64,000 bases of DNA, taken from UBA1181 sp963619325 (GTDB taxonomy: Bacteria > Bacteroidota > Bacteroidia > Bacteroidales > Paludibacteraceae). Position numbers and translations under genes: made by a program. Location of the stretch: the NCBI GenBank assembly GCA_963619325.1, contig CAVEVQ010000003.1, forward strand, positions 1 through 64,000. The letters run 5' to 3'. The notes beneath the pieces were generated by a model. It was not told the DNA's origin and searched no databases. It worked only from the letters and a program-made list of their open reading frames with translations. This document shows positions 16,971 through 26,800 of this stretch, one piece after another. Each line of letters opens with the position of its first letter. Positions within the stretch are counted from its first letter, which is position 1.

Positions 16971-19900
16971 CTATATTTTTTTCCTATTCTTGTACTCTGT
17001 CGGTGTTACGCCATATTTTTGTTTGAAACAGCGACTGAAATAGCGAGAATCAGACATTCCAATCATATATGTAATCTGTGTCATCGAGAGTTTTCCTTCA
17101 TCTATCAATTTCGCGGCATGTGCCAAACGTGTCTCTCGAATGAACTCCGTCGGAGTCATTCCGACAAGAGACTTCACCTTAGACATTAAGTGCCAACGAC
17201 TGATTTTGAGCATCGCTTCCACGTCCTCTGCTGAAAAATCAACATTGCCCATATTGGCTTCTATCACATCCATAAATCGCCGCATCAGTTTATCATCCGA
17301 TTTCTCCAATACGGGTGCCGTCGCTACATTTTCCACCTCTTCTTTGTCTTCCTGCGTTTGAGATTGAGTAGACAGAACTGTTGGCTGTTTTTCTCCATCT
17401 TCATCCATCATTCCAAGTAACTCACTGCGATATCTATCTTGCCACCTTCGTCGCTCATCCAAAATATTTTTAATTCTTACCTCTAAATAATCCATACTGA
17501 AAGGCTTCGTGATATAGTCGTTCGCACCGATCTTCATACATTCAATCTTGCTTTGCATATCTGTTTTTGCCGTCAATAGAATAATCGGAATATGAGACGT
17601 ACTTTTATCAGATCTCAACTTTCTTGTCATCTCAATTCCATCCATTACAGGCATCATCACATCCGTTAAAATGAAGTTCGGCAACTGTTGAACAGCACAC
17701 TCTAAACCTATTTTACCATTCTCCGCCTCTATCACCTTAAACTGTTTGCTCAAAACATTTTTCAAGAAATCTCTCATTTGATCGTTATCCTCAACAATCA
17801 AAATCGTAAGTTCCTCTTTTTGAGAACAACCATCCACAGAGGCAGTCTCTTCAGACGTCAACGCCTCAATATCAGACTCTACCATCTCCACTTTCTCACC
17901 AAAATGCTCACATCCTGGACGAATCGTTACTATAAACTTAGACCCTTTTCCGACCTCGCTCTCTACCTCAATAGTCGCCTTATGCATATCAACAATCTCT
18001 TTCACCAACGACAAACCAATACCCGTACCACTCTGCTTGGTAAGAGAATAGTCTTGCAAAGTAACATATCGTTCGAAGATAATTGGGAGTTTATTCTTTT
18101 CCATTCCACAACCCTCATCGGAAACGGTAATTACACCATAATCATTCTGCACAGATATGTCGACAGAGACACGTTTCCCTTCCTTAGTGAATTTGAACGC
18201 ATTGGACAGCAAATTGAACATCACCATGTCCATTTTGTCTTTGTCAATCCAAAAGGCGGCTCCATTAGTATGGTCTTCAATTGAGAAAAATATATGCCGG
18301 TTCTCTGCCACACGCAAAAAATTGGAACTACAAGAAGAGATGAACGCACCCAAATTGGTCTTTTGTACCCTCAACCGCATCTTTTTACTCTGAATCTTTC
18401 GAAAATCCAAAATCTGATTCATCATTCGCAACATACGATTGGCATTGGTTCGCACCACCTCCAACTGTCGACGGTCTTCTTCATTAACACTGCCATGCTC
18501 CAACACATTCTCCAACGGGGCACTAATCAACGTGAGTGGTGTCCGAAGCTCGTGTGATATATCTGTAAAAAACTGCAATTTCGAATCGGAAATCTCTTTG
18601 TCGGTACGCATCTTCACACGTATATTATAGAGATAAACCAATACTCCCACAACTAAACCTAAAATCAACACATACATTAGATACGCCCAACCTGTCTGCC
18701 AAAACGTTGGTTCCACAACAATCTTCATTGACCGTTCGTTGTCGCACCAAACACCCTCACTGTTAGTTGATTTTACAACGAAACGATACTCCCCATTGGG
18801 AAGATTCGTGTAGGAGGCGATTCGCTGCGACCCCACATAATTCCACTCCGTCTCAAACGGTTCTAGCTTGTAGGCGTATCGTATATTGTCTGGGAAACGA
18901 AAATCTAACGCGGCATATTCCACTGAGAAGACAGATTGATTGGGTTTCAGCGTTACCTCTTGCAAATAGTTGATGTTTTCATAGTCTTTTGTGTTTTCCT
19001 TCTGATATTCCTTATTAAACAAAAGGAATCGTGTGAATACAATGTTCGGACTATAATCGTCTGTTACAATGTCGGTCGGAGAGAACGAATAGAAACCTCT
19101 ACTTGTGGAAGCCACCAAATCACCCGAATAGCGACGAATTAAGGATCTTCCAGCAAAGACATCGGCTCGAAATCCTCTAAACTGGCCAAATGACTCTGTG
19201 GTAAATCGTACAGGATCAAACTTAACTATCGATTCTTCCGTCAAGATCCACAAATTACGCTGAGAGTCATCCGTAATATTCAACAACAAATCAGATGGGA
19301 ACGAGGAATTTTGCCTGCTAAAGGAAAGGAAAGACGGTGTCTGAAATAAGACGAATCCATTACTATCATCCAATTTGAAGAGTCCACCACCATACGAAGC
19401 CAACCATATATTGTTTTTCTGATCCTGAAATATATCGTAGATACAACTGTTAGTCAAAGTGGTGTTTTCCGTATTGTAGAAAAGGAAACGAACTTGCTCG
19501 GGCGACTCAAAATCAGTGGAAAGCAACATCAATCCTTCACTTGACCCCACCCAAAGATTGCCCAGATGGTCTTCCATCAGGGCGTGAGACTGTTCTACTG
19601 TCGGAGGATAAAGGTCTTTGAAATCGTTTTCTTTATGAATGAAACGGTAGCCATTCGGTGTCTCTTGCAGATAGTGTAAGCCACCATTGAGTGCGGTCAA
19701 CCACAGATGGCCTTTTGAATCCTCCAATATATCGGTGAACTGATAGGACAACGGAGTATAGCGATCTGAAACAGGCGTACAATTCGTCACCTTGAACTTT
19801 GACACTGAAATAGGATCCAATCGGAGGACGGAACATTGAGTTGCCAACCAAACCCTACCTTCTCGATCTTGATACATCACAGAAACAACGCAAAAGTTTG

Positions 19901-21131
19901 AAGTTTTTTTGCAGACATTTCCATTCTCGTCAATGAAACCGATAAAATTTTCTTTTTCATCGTACAAGCGAAGACAACCATCTTTCGTAGCTACCCAAAG
20001 TCTTCGATCATTATCTTCCATAACCGACGAAATGTCATTGCTTCTTCGTTGACCACTCTCCTTATCGCATATCGTCTGTCTGAAAGATTCATTGAACGAC
20101 ACAATTTTCTCAATTCCTGCATTATGCGTCGTACTCCACATAACTCCCATCGTGTCGCGAAGCACCATCAAATCATCCTCCTTGTTGGAAGAACGAGAAC
20201 TTTCCTCTTTTATCACCTTGTCATTGGATAGATTTAAAACAAAACGAAGTCCTTTTGCTGTCTCCACTGCGTATGAAGAGGCATCCACCCGACTTACCGA
20301 AACCAAATCTTCCTCCGTTGGCAAAATAATATTAGTCTCCCTCCTATGGGTCTTGTCATATTTATGTATCTCGCCATTCGAACAGGCAAAAATCATTTCG
20401 TTCTCCGTTTCCATCATCTCGTAGACAGAACGATTGCGTGTGCCGAACAATTTATAATAAACCATTGTGCTGTCTCCATCGTCAATCGTCCAAACCCCAT
20501 AATCACTCAAAATCCATAGCCGATTATTGGAATCTCGAACCACATCACGAACATCACACCCACTCTGCCGATCTGAAGACTCACAGTATCTCTTCAACCG
20601 CACGTCCGATGTTGAATCAATCATAATACGAATCGCACCCTCTGCATTCGCACCCATCAACCATATCTCGTTCTCTGTAATCTGTCGCCAACGAACAGTC
20701 ATAAAATAGTTCTGCCCTTTATTCTCCTCCGCAGATGGATACAAAGAGAAGACCTCCGTCTTCGGGTCAAAACGTAAAACCTGACCAATATCATTCAACA
20801 ACCATAAACAGCCACTCCCATCTTTTTTCAAAAAAAGGAACTGGTTACTCACACTTCTCTTCAACTCTTTCGAGCTGGCTTTGAAGTTCTTAAACTCATA
20901 TCCGTCAAATCGGCTCAATCCATCCTTAGACACCAACCATAGAAAACCCTCCGCATCCTTCAGCATGTCCTTGACAGAGTTCTGCGACAATCCATCTTGC
21001 ACCGTATATGTACTCGTATGAGTCGACCACTGAGCATTCGCACATACAAATGCAATTTGTAAGCACAAATACAGTAGTAATACTTTCATTTGCAGTATTC
21101 TGCTACCCATACGACACATCTTGCTATTCAT
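16971..21131 (-). CDS. Hybrid two-component system sensor/regulator (HTCS)
   Basis: 1386-residue one-polypeptide signalling protein. Order: signal peptide; periplasmic beta-propeller repeats (about 35-730, many LWV/IWLAS blades); Y_Y_Y domain (about 745-820); one transmembrane helix (about 830-850); HisKA with ISHELRTPLT (phospho-His about 865); HATPase with NLLSNAFKF and GTGIGLSLVKEI; receiver with TDVMMPVMDG (phospho-Asp about 1160); and an AraC helix-turn-helix (about 1285-1386). HTCS proteins usually sense glycan fragments and switch on utilisation loci, but no SusC/SusD pair is near. ATG at 21131 overlaps the apbE stop region (ATGAATAG), suggesting coupling; ATG at 21089 is an alternative. 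Confidence 0.95.
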   Translation of the reverse strand: MNSKMCRMGSRILQMKVLLLYLCLQIAFVCANAQWSTHTSTYTVQDGLSQNSVKDMLKDAEGFLWLVSKDGLSRFDGYEFKNFKASSKELKRSVSNQFLFLKKDGSGCLWLLNDIGQVLRFDPKTEVFSLYPSAEENKGQNYFMTVRWRQITENEIWLMGANAEGAIRIMIDSTSDVRLKRYCESSDRQSGCDVRDVVRDSNNRLWILSDYGVWTIDDGDSTMVYYKLFGTRNRSVYEMMETENEMIFACSNGEIHKYDKTHRRETNIILPTEEDLVSVSRVDASSYAVETAKGLRFVLNLSNDKVIKEESSRSSNKEDDLMVLRDTMGVMWSTTHNAGIEKIVSFNESFRQTICDKESGQRRSNDISSVMEDNDRRLWVATKDGCLRLYDEKENFIGFIDENGNVCKKTSNFCVVSVMYQDREGRVWLATQCSVLRLDPISVSKFKVTNCTPVSDRYTPLSYQFTDILEDSKGHLWLTALNGGLHYLQETPNGYRFIHKENDFKDLYPPTVEQSHALMEDHLGNLWVGSSEGLMLLSTDFESPEQVRFLFYNTENTTLTNSCIYDIFQDQKNNIWLASYGGGLFKLDDSNGFVLFQTPSFLSFSRQNSSFPSDLLLNITDDSQRNLWILTEESIVKFDPVRFTTESFGQFRGFRADVFAGRSLIRRYSGDLVASTSRGFYSFSPTDIVTDDYSPNIVFTRFLLFNKEYQKENTKDYENINYLQEVTLKPNQSVFSVEYAALDFRFPDNIRYAYKLEPFETEWNYVGSQRIASYTNLPNGEYRFVVKSTNSEGVWCDNERSMKIVVEPTFWQTGWAYLMYVLILGLVVGVLVYLYNIRVKMRTDKEISDSKLQFFTDISHELRTPLTLISAPLENVLEHGSVNEEDRRQLEVVRTNANRMLRMMNQILDFRKIQSKKMRLRVQKTNLGAFISSCSSNFLRVAENRHIFFSIEDHTNGAAFWIDKDKMDMVMFNLLSNAFKFTKEGKRVSVDISVQNDYGVITVSDEGCGMEKNKLPIIFERYVTLQDYSLTKQSGTGIGLSLVKEIVDMHKATIEVESEVGKGSKFIVTIRPGCEHFGEKVEMVESDIEALTSEETASVDGCSQKEELTILIVEDNDQMRDFLKNVLSKQFKVIEAENGKIGLECAVQQLPNFILTDVMMPVMDGIEMTRKLRSDKSTSHIPIILLTAKTDMQSKIECMKIGANDYITKPFSMDYLEVRIKNILDERRRWQDRYRSELLGMMDEDGEKQPTVLSTQSQTQEDKEEVENVATAPVLEKSDDKLMRRFMDVIEANMGNVDFSAEDVEAMLKISRWHLMSKVKSLVGMTPTEFIRETRLAHAAKLIDEGKLSMTQITYMIGMSDSRYFSRCFKQKYGVTPTEYKNRKKI

Positions 21132-22158
21132 ACTCTTCAACCACCATCTCTCTTAAATGTCCTGTTCCAATCGTATGCAGCTGATTGTCCGTACTATCTG
21201 CATAAATGAAATAGGTAGACATCTCCGGATGCTTAGCAGCAACAGAAATAGCACTATCCAAGCCCATCACCATGAACGCTGTAGCATACGCATCTGCCGT
21301 CATGCAATCGGGCATAATCACCGTAGCACTCAACAAAGAATGGCTGACTGGCCAACCTGTGGACGGATCAATAGTATGCGAAATCTTCATTCCATCAACA
21401 TGATAGAAACGGCGGTAATTGCCAGACGTGGCCATTCCGCAATCTGTCAACTTGATAACCGCCTGCATATCTGGCTGGTCTACCGAATTGCCCTCATAGG
21501 GTTTCGTAACTCCTATTGACCATTCCTCTCCGTTCTTATTCATTCCTCTAACAACAATCTCACCACCTACCTCAACCATGAAATTCTCAGACCCACACGC
21601 CCTCAGATAATTCGCCACACAATCCGAGGAAAAACCTTTTGCTATGGCAGAAGCATCCAACATCGTCTTAGGATTCTCTTTCACAATCTTACCATCTACT
21701 AAATGCAATTTATGAAAACCAACTGTCGTCATAATGGAATCAATCATTCCATCCGTAATGGAATCGCTGCGTTCAAAACCAAATCCCCATAGGTTCACCA
21801 ACGGTGCAACCGTCATATCAAACGCCCCTTTTGTTTCTTCGGAAACTATCTGCGCCGTCTGATAGACTTTTATGAATAGAGAATCTAATCTTACTGAATC
21901 CACATTTTGATTAATCTTCGAAATAGTTGAAGTTGGGACATAGACAGACAATGAATTATTAATCGCCGCGAAAACAGAGTCTAATCCAACCTGTGTAACC
22001 TCTCTATTCTTACCTTCAGAATACGTTATGTGATAATAAGTTCCAAATATTTCTCCTTGCAAACTTTTATATTCTCCAACTGTTTTCCCTGTGTTCCCAC
22101 TACAAGCAGCGAAACACAAAACTATCAACAGAAGTATAATGCATTTATTTTGTTTCAT
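21124..22158 (-). CDS. apbE: FAD:protein FMN transferase (ApbE), lipoprotein
   Basis: 344-residue periplasmic lipoprotein: signal sequence ending LCFAACSG (lipobox, Cys about 18). ApbE motifs are DASAIAKGFSSD, MVEVGGEIVVRG, HTIDPSTGWPV and the late metal/FAD-site segment MTADAYATAFMVMG. The enzyme transfers FMN from FAD to Thr/Ser of target proteins; the NqrB and NqrC encoded at 58-60 kb carry acceptor motifs and are likely clients. It lies between the porin-like gene and the HTCS, overlapping the latter by 8 bp. I chose the ATG giving a standard lipoprotein signal over longer starts. Confidence 0.94.
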   Translation of the reverse strand: MKQNKCIILLLIVLCFAACSGNTGKTVGEYKSLQGEIFGTYYHITYSEGKNREVTQVGLDSVFAAINNSLSVYVPTSTISKINQNVDSVRLDSLFIKVYQTAQIVSEETKGAFDMTVAPLVNLWGFGFERSDSITDGMIDSIMTTVGFHKLHLVDGKIVKENPKTMLDASAIAKGFSSDCVANYLRACGSENFMVEVGGEIVVRGMNKNGEEWSIGVTKPYEGNSVDQPDMQAVIKLTDCGMATSGNYRRFYHVDGMKISHTIDPSTGWPVSHSLLSATVIMPDCMTADAYATAFMVMGLDSAISVAAKHPEMSTYFIYADSTDNQLHTIGTGHLREMVVEEYE

Positions 22159-22217
22159 ACGACACCTTCTTCTACTCATTATCTTCAAAACACACACAAA
22201 TTATAACTAAAATGGAC

Positions 22218-23585
22218 TTAGAAATGCAACATCATCACAGCAACAACTCGATGGTTCTTCACCCAATGTGTATTTTCAACCGTTGAGCGAAAAACATCCT
22301 TAGAGTTTTCCCACATTCCATACGAGGTCGCCGTCATTTCATATTCCACCCCGAATGAAAAATGTTTTAAATTGTAACACAACATCGGCGAAATTCGATA
22401 GGCACCTGCTATGTTGTTATAACCAAACATAAATACCTTTAGGGGTGATGAAATATGATGGTCTATCCCGTAATTCTTCATATATCCTCCGAAAACACCC
22501 ACCTGCCACTTCGTTCCATAAACTAAATTCAACCACGAAGTCCACGTTTTAACATCGTAGTAGTAACGGTTGCCGTTTATCGCGTCATCAATTTCTGCAT
22601 ATCCACTCAGCAAAAGCAAATGCGACATGTTACCTCCATAAATAGATTTCGCTCTGACTCTAAACTTACCATTCGGCGTAACATACTGGAGATAAGCATT
22701 CCAAGCCATTGACATGGAGATTCTATCAGTAATATAGGTGCAAGTGCTATCAACAGACATCTCATAAATTCGTGGTTTAATGGTTGTCATCTCCGCACCA
22801 ACACCAAACAGGAATCCTTCATTCTTCAGTTCCATCCCTAAATAGGCTTCCGGCACCTTCGCATTCGTTTGATACTTCGAACTACTTCCATCGGGTCCGA
22901 CAGAAGCATACTGAAACTGATAGATCGCCGAGGCGAAGACTCTGAACTCCGTACCTCTAGCCCCCAACGTCTTTGCGTCTATGCGTAACTGAGGACTTCG
23001 ATTGAAAGGCTGAAACGGACTACCCGTCGCCAAACTCTGCACCTCTGGCACAACCGTTCCAAACATCGGATGCCATGTCTGTCCCGCCAAGATAGACCAT
23101 TTTTCCCAGTCCATCTTAACAAATGCCTGACGGATACGAAGCATTGTTGTACTTCCCGAATAACCGGCAAAATCAGTCTCCACCTGAGCCATCAACTGAG
23201 ATCTCAGAATGGGAACATTAGAATAGACTTTTACGCCTATTCGCGTCGCTATACTTAAAAACCGAGACGATGAAACATCGTTCAGATCCTCTCCCAAAGC
23301 ATTCAAATCCTCGTCTTTCGGAATCACATAGAATAATCCCGACGCTGTTTCAAAATTCTCACGAGAATCATAATAGAAATCATTCCGAACGAAACCGTAT
23401 GGTACAATCTTCACCGCCTTCGTATTTACCTCGAATGGATGTTCCTTATCCCACGCTTTTGTTTTTGCGTTCTCCTCCCCTTTGAGAGAGTCAACTACAA
23501 CTGAAGAGTCGATTGACTGTGCTTTACTCAAACCAGACAACGAACAAAAAAAAGCCACGCAACCGAAGAGAAGAGTTTTTCTCAT
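22218..23585 (-). CDS. Outer-membrane porin-like beta-barrel protein
   Basis: 455-residue exported protein: signal peptide MRKTLLFGCVAFFCSLSG...KAQ, then alternating beta-strands with aromatic girdles. YGFVRNDFYYDSRENF begins the barrel, LRIRQAFVKMDW and WSILAGQTWHPMFG resemble DcaP/phosphate-selective porin-type barrels, and the chain ends VVAVMMLHF with a terminal Phe. It probably lets small solutes through the outer membrane; substrate unknown. It is the first gene of a probable operon with apbE and the HTCS (59 bp to apbE) and has a -7 element 35 bp upstream. ATG at 23585 is preferred because the signal peptide begins there. Confidence 0.82.
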   Translation of the reverse strand: MRKTLLFGCVAFFCSLSGLSKAQSIDSSVVVDSLKGEENAKTKAWDKEHPFEVNTKAVKIVPYGFVRNDFYYDSRENFETASGLFYVIPKDEDLNALGEDLNDVSSSRFLSIATRIGVKVYSNVPILRSQLMAQVETDFAGYSGSTTMLRIRQAFVKMDWEKWSILAGQTWHPMFGTVVPEVQSLATGSPFQPFNRSPQLRIDAKTLGARGTEFRVFASAIYQFQYASVGPDGSSSKYQTNAKVPEAYLGMELKNEGFLFGVGAEMTTIKPRIYEMSVDSTCTYITDRISMSMAWNAYLQYVTPNGKFRVRAKSIYGGNMSHLLLLSGYAEIDDAINGNRYYYDVKTWTSWLNLVYGTKWQVGVFGGYMKNYGIDHHISSPLKVFMFGYNNIAGAYRISPMLCYNLKHFSFGVEYEMTATSYGMWENSKDVFRSTVENTHWVKNHRVVAVMMLHF

Positions 23586-23619
23586 AAAAATACTAATTGA
23601 CAAAATAAACAATAAGTCG

Positions 23620-23627
23620 CAAAGTTA
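23620..23627 (-). promoter_or_regulatory. -7 promoter element of the porin-apbE-HTCS operon
   Basis: TAACTTTG on the minus strand matches TAnnTTTG and lies 34 bp before the porin-like ATG at 23585. Confidence 0.5.
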
Positions 23628-23741
23628 TAAAAATTAGAGACTTGTTTTTAAACTGCTTTAACACATTTACCGCAAAGTCTTGAATTTATGATTCGTTCAT
23701 AAGTCACGCGCTGAACACAATGAATAGATATGTATTTTGCA

Positions 23742-23749
23742 TACCTTTG
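23742..23749 (+). promoter_or_regulatory. -7 promoter element of the AlbA_2-domain gene
   Basis: TACCTTTG matches TAnnTTTG, 93 bp before the ATG at 23843. The implied 5' leader is about 85 nt and AT-rich; no clear -33 box. Confidence 0.45.
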
Positions 23750-23842
23750 TAAGACGCAACGACAATAAACAACGCTTTTGTTGCCCCATGGGAATACAAA
23801 CATTTTTTGAAACAAAATAAAACACTAACATTTTTATATTTT

Positions 23843-26800
23843 ATGCAAACAGTCCAATATCAAAAAGGTAAGTTTTACACACTACCGATTCTAAGTATCA
23901 AGGATGAAGATGTAAGTTCATTCTTTATCGTAAATGTCAATGGCCGCGATTATGCCATTAAAATGTTTGAGTTTCAACGGACAAACGAAAAAGTAAGATC
24001 CCTAACCTCCCTTCCTTGTATGGTGAAGGACGTCCACGGTGATGAAATCGTTTTTGTTCAAAATATCGCTGAAACGACCAAAGAAATCTACCCAGATGGT
24101 CATATAATTACTTTTTACATCACAAAATCAACACCATCACCGTTCCCTAATGTACTATATTACGAGGTATGGGATAAAAACAACGGCGTCCCATTTCGAA
24201 TAAAATGCAAAGAAAAACTTAAAATTCATCAACCGATAGAATGTAAAATAGTAAGACCTTCGCAAAACAAAATCATTCTCGAGCCACAAAAAAACAATGA
24301 ATCTATCGCTGTCCAAAGCTGTATTTCTCTTCATGAACTTCTATCCAACAGCAATATTGACATTAATCTCGCCCATTTCCTATCCCTAACATTTTACTCC
24401 CTTCAGAATTTCAACGAGGCTCGGAAATACTTAGAACATGGCAATCCTATTTGGGTAGTCAAAGCTCTTTTATCCGTCCCAGATGCCGAAAGCTGGACAA
24501 ACATAAAAAGATCTGACATTCCCTCAATTTTAAAAGTTTACAAAAGCATCTGTCTCTACATAATAGAAGACTCCAACTATCTTAATCAATTCGAAATCAA
24601 AAAAAAATCCTATCAAAATAACATTGAGGATAAGATTTGGATGGCGGAAATTAGTTCGAAATGCATTGAATTAATTGAACAAAACAAACATAAAGAAGAA
24701 ATAGACCTCATTTTCAAGAAAATACAAACATCCGGACATCTCTACAATTTCAAAGAAAAGATTTGGATTCTTATCACCATCCTTATGATGGAACCTCAAA
24801 TTTTAGACGAGAAAATTGATGATATTCTAAACATTATTGAAAACCAAGATAGAACGAAAAGAGACAGCTACATCAACCAAATCTTCCGTAGCATGCTCGA
24901 AGTCTATATCAACAGAAACAGAAGTAAGACAAACCGCTTTGCCACCGTCGAAAACGACCAAAGTGTACAGTTGCTTAACAAGATGATTCGCTCCATATCC
25001 TACTTCATTCTTCTTTCCGATAAAAACAAAAATGAAGACAACTGTCAACTCTTCAAGGCTATGCTCTTCCACTATTTGGCCTTCATTCGTGGGAAAGACG
25101 CACTCGGAAACACAAAAAAAACATTGGAGTTATCTGAATCTCTGATAGAACGCGCCTTCACAACTCTTTTGGAGCCAGAAGACGACATACAAGAAATTGC
25201 ATGGGGCAAAGATTTCTTCAAAACAGAGATGTTGGCCTACCAACTCACCTCCTCTAAACCTAAGAACTGCACATTCTCTGCAAAATCATTCATCACAGAA
25301 AACACAAGATTCTCTGTCAGCCCAAATGGAATCACGCTTTCCAGAACCATCTCCTCTGGAAAAGAGAGAAACGTTCTCCCCTCTAATGTCTTCAATTGGC
25401 GCAACATACAAATATTCTTAGATTCTGCTAACAAATACAACATTGACAAAAATTCAAAATTTAAAACTTGGCAAGTTTTTTGGGATAATGTTGAGGCCGC
25501 TCTCTTCGCTCCTAAAGAGGCAATCAACAAATCTACTATCAAAAAGAGACTTCCCGACGTGGGCGAAGATACTACCATCCGAATTCTCTATAAAGATAGC
25601 AATAACGAACACCCTTACCGTTTCTATTGTAAGATTGAACACCCTGTACATGAGGGCTATGGGTGGATCGACTACTACCAAAAAGGAGGCGCTATCGGAC
25701 TCTTCCACTACAACCCAGACTTGGAACTCGACTCTTTCTACAATGATGGAAAGCCTATGCTTCTCAATGTCCGTGTCAACTCTCTGAGCAATCCAAACGA
25801 AGAAAACAGGACCTGCACATTTGATGCCCTTTCTAAGATAGACAACTGCGTCCAAGAAAATGTCGGCTACAACTACACCTTTAACTGTAGGATAATTTTC
25901 GAAACAGAAAACAAAGGAACCTTCCTCGCTATCACAGAATACGGTTTTGGTGTCTTCGTATCTGATGAGACAAAAGAGGAAGATATCCAACTTCAAGCAG
26001 GTTTCTGCGTAAAAGTCCGCATAGAAAATGTTTCTAATCCAGCTAAAATCCAAGGCATCGTCATTGGCTATGCTGATGACGAGGTAAACATAAAAGATGC
26101 GGCCGAATCATTATTAGCAACCTACTGCAACGACAATCTCTACGAAGAAACGCCTGAAGAGATGGAGGAGGAAGCCATGGCTGTAGCAGAAGAACAGTTT
26201 GACGAGGAAAGTATCAGAGAAATTGTCAACATCTTCGCCCACAAGGCAGTATTAGAAGAAAACAACATCATCGCTTACTCCTTCCTCTCTCTCTCACGCA
26301 TACTCTCACGCATGATTGAAAATGACGATTTAAGAGACTATATTGATTTAAACAGAAAAACAGTTGCCATCCGCGAGTTCTACAAGGAAAACGGCAAGGT
26401 CGACGAGAGCGAAATCGAAAAAATCTGCAACGATTACGAAGACATTGCAGAGCAGTCGCCTTACCCAATGCAACGCCTCGCAGAAATTCGTATCGTCAAT
26501 TGGTTCGGCAAACAAGACAAAAATGACATGCTATGGTGCATTATCAACAACCCAGAGTCTAATCCTGTATTGAAGAAATTAGCTCGCCTGACTCTCTCTT
26601 ATAACATGTCTGATGGATTTGGATTCCAAAATCAGGAACAAATCATCAACAACAAAATGAAGAGTCTGTTGAACATCAACGTTGAACTTCCAAAAATCTA
26701 CTCGTTCGGCGAAGAAGACCAACTCACCGAGTTCAAAACTTCTATCGTATTTCCTCCGGAAAACGGTATGAAACCAAACATAGATACTCAAACTTATAAC

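Noticed and set aside
21124..23585. SusC/SusD-type utilisation locus
   Set aside because: The porin-like protein is far too short for SusC and lacks plug and TonB-box features; there is no SusD-like lipoprotein.
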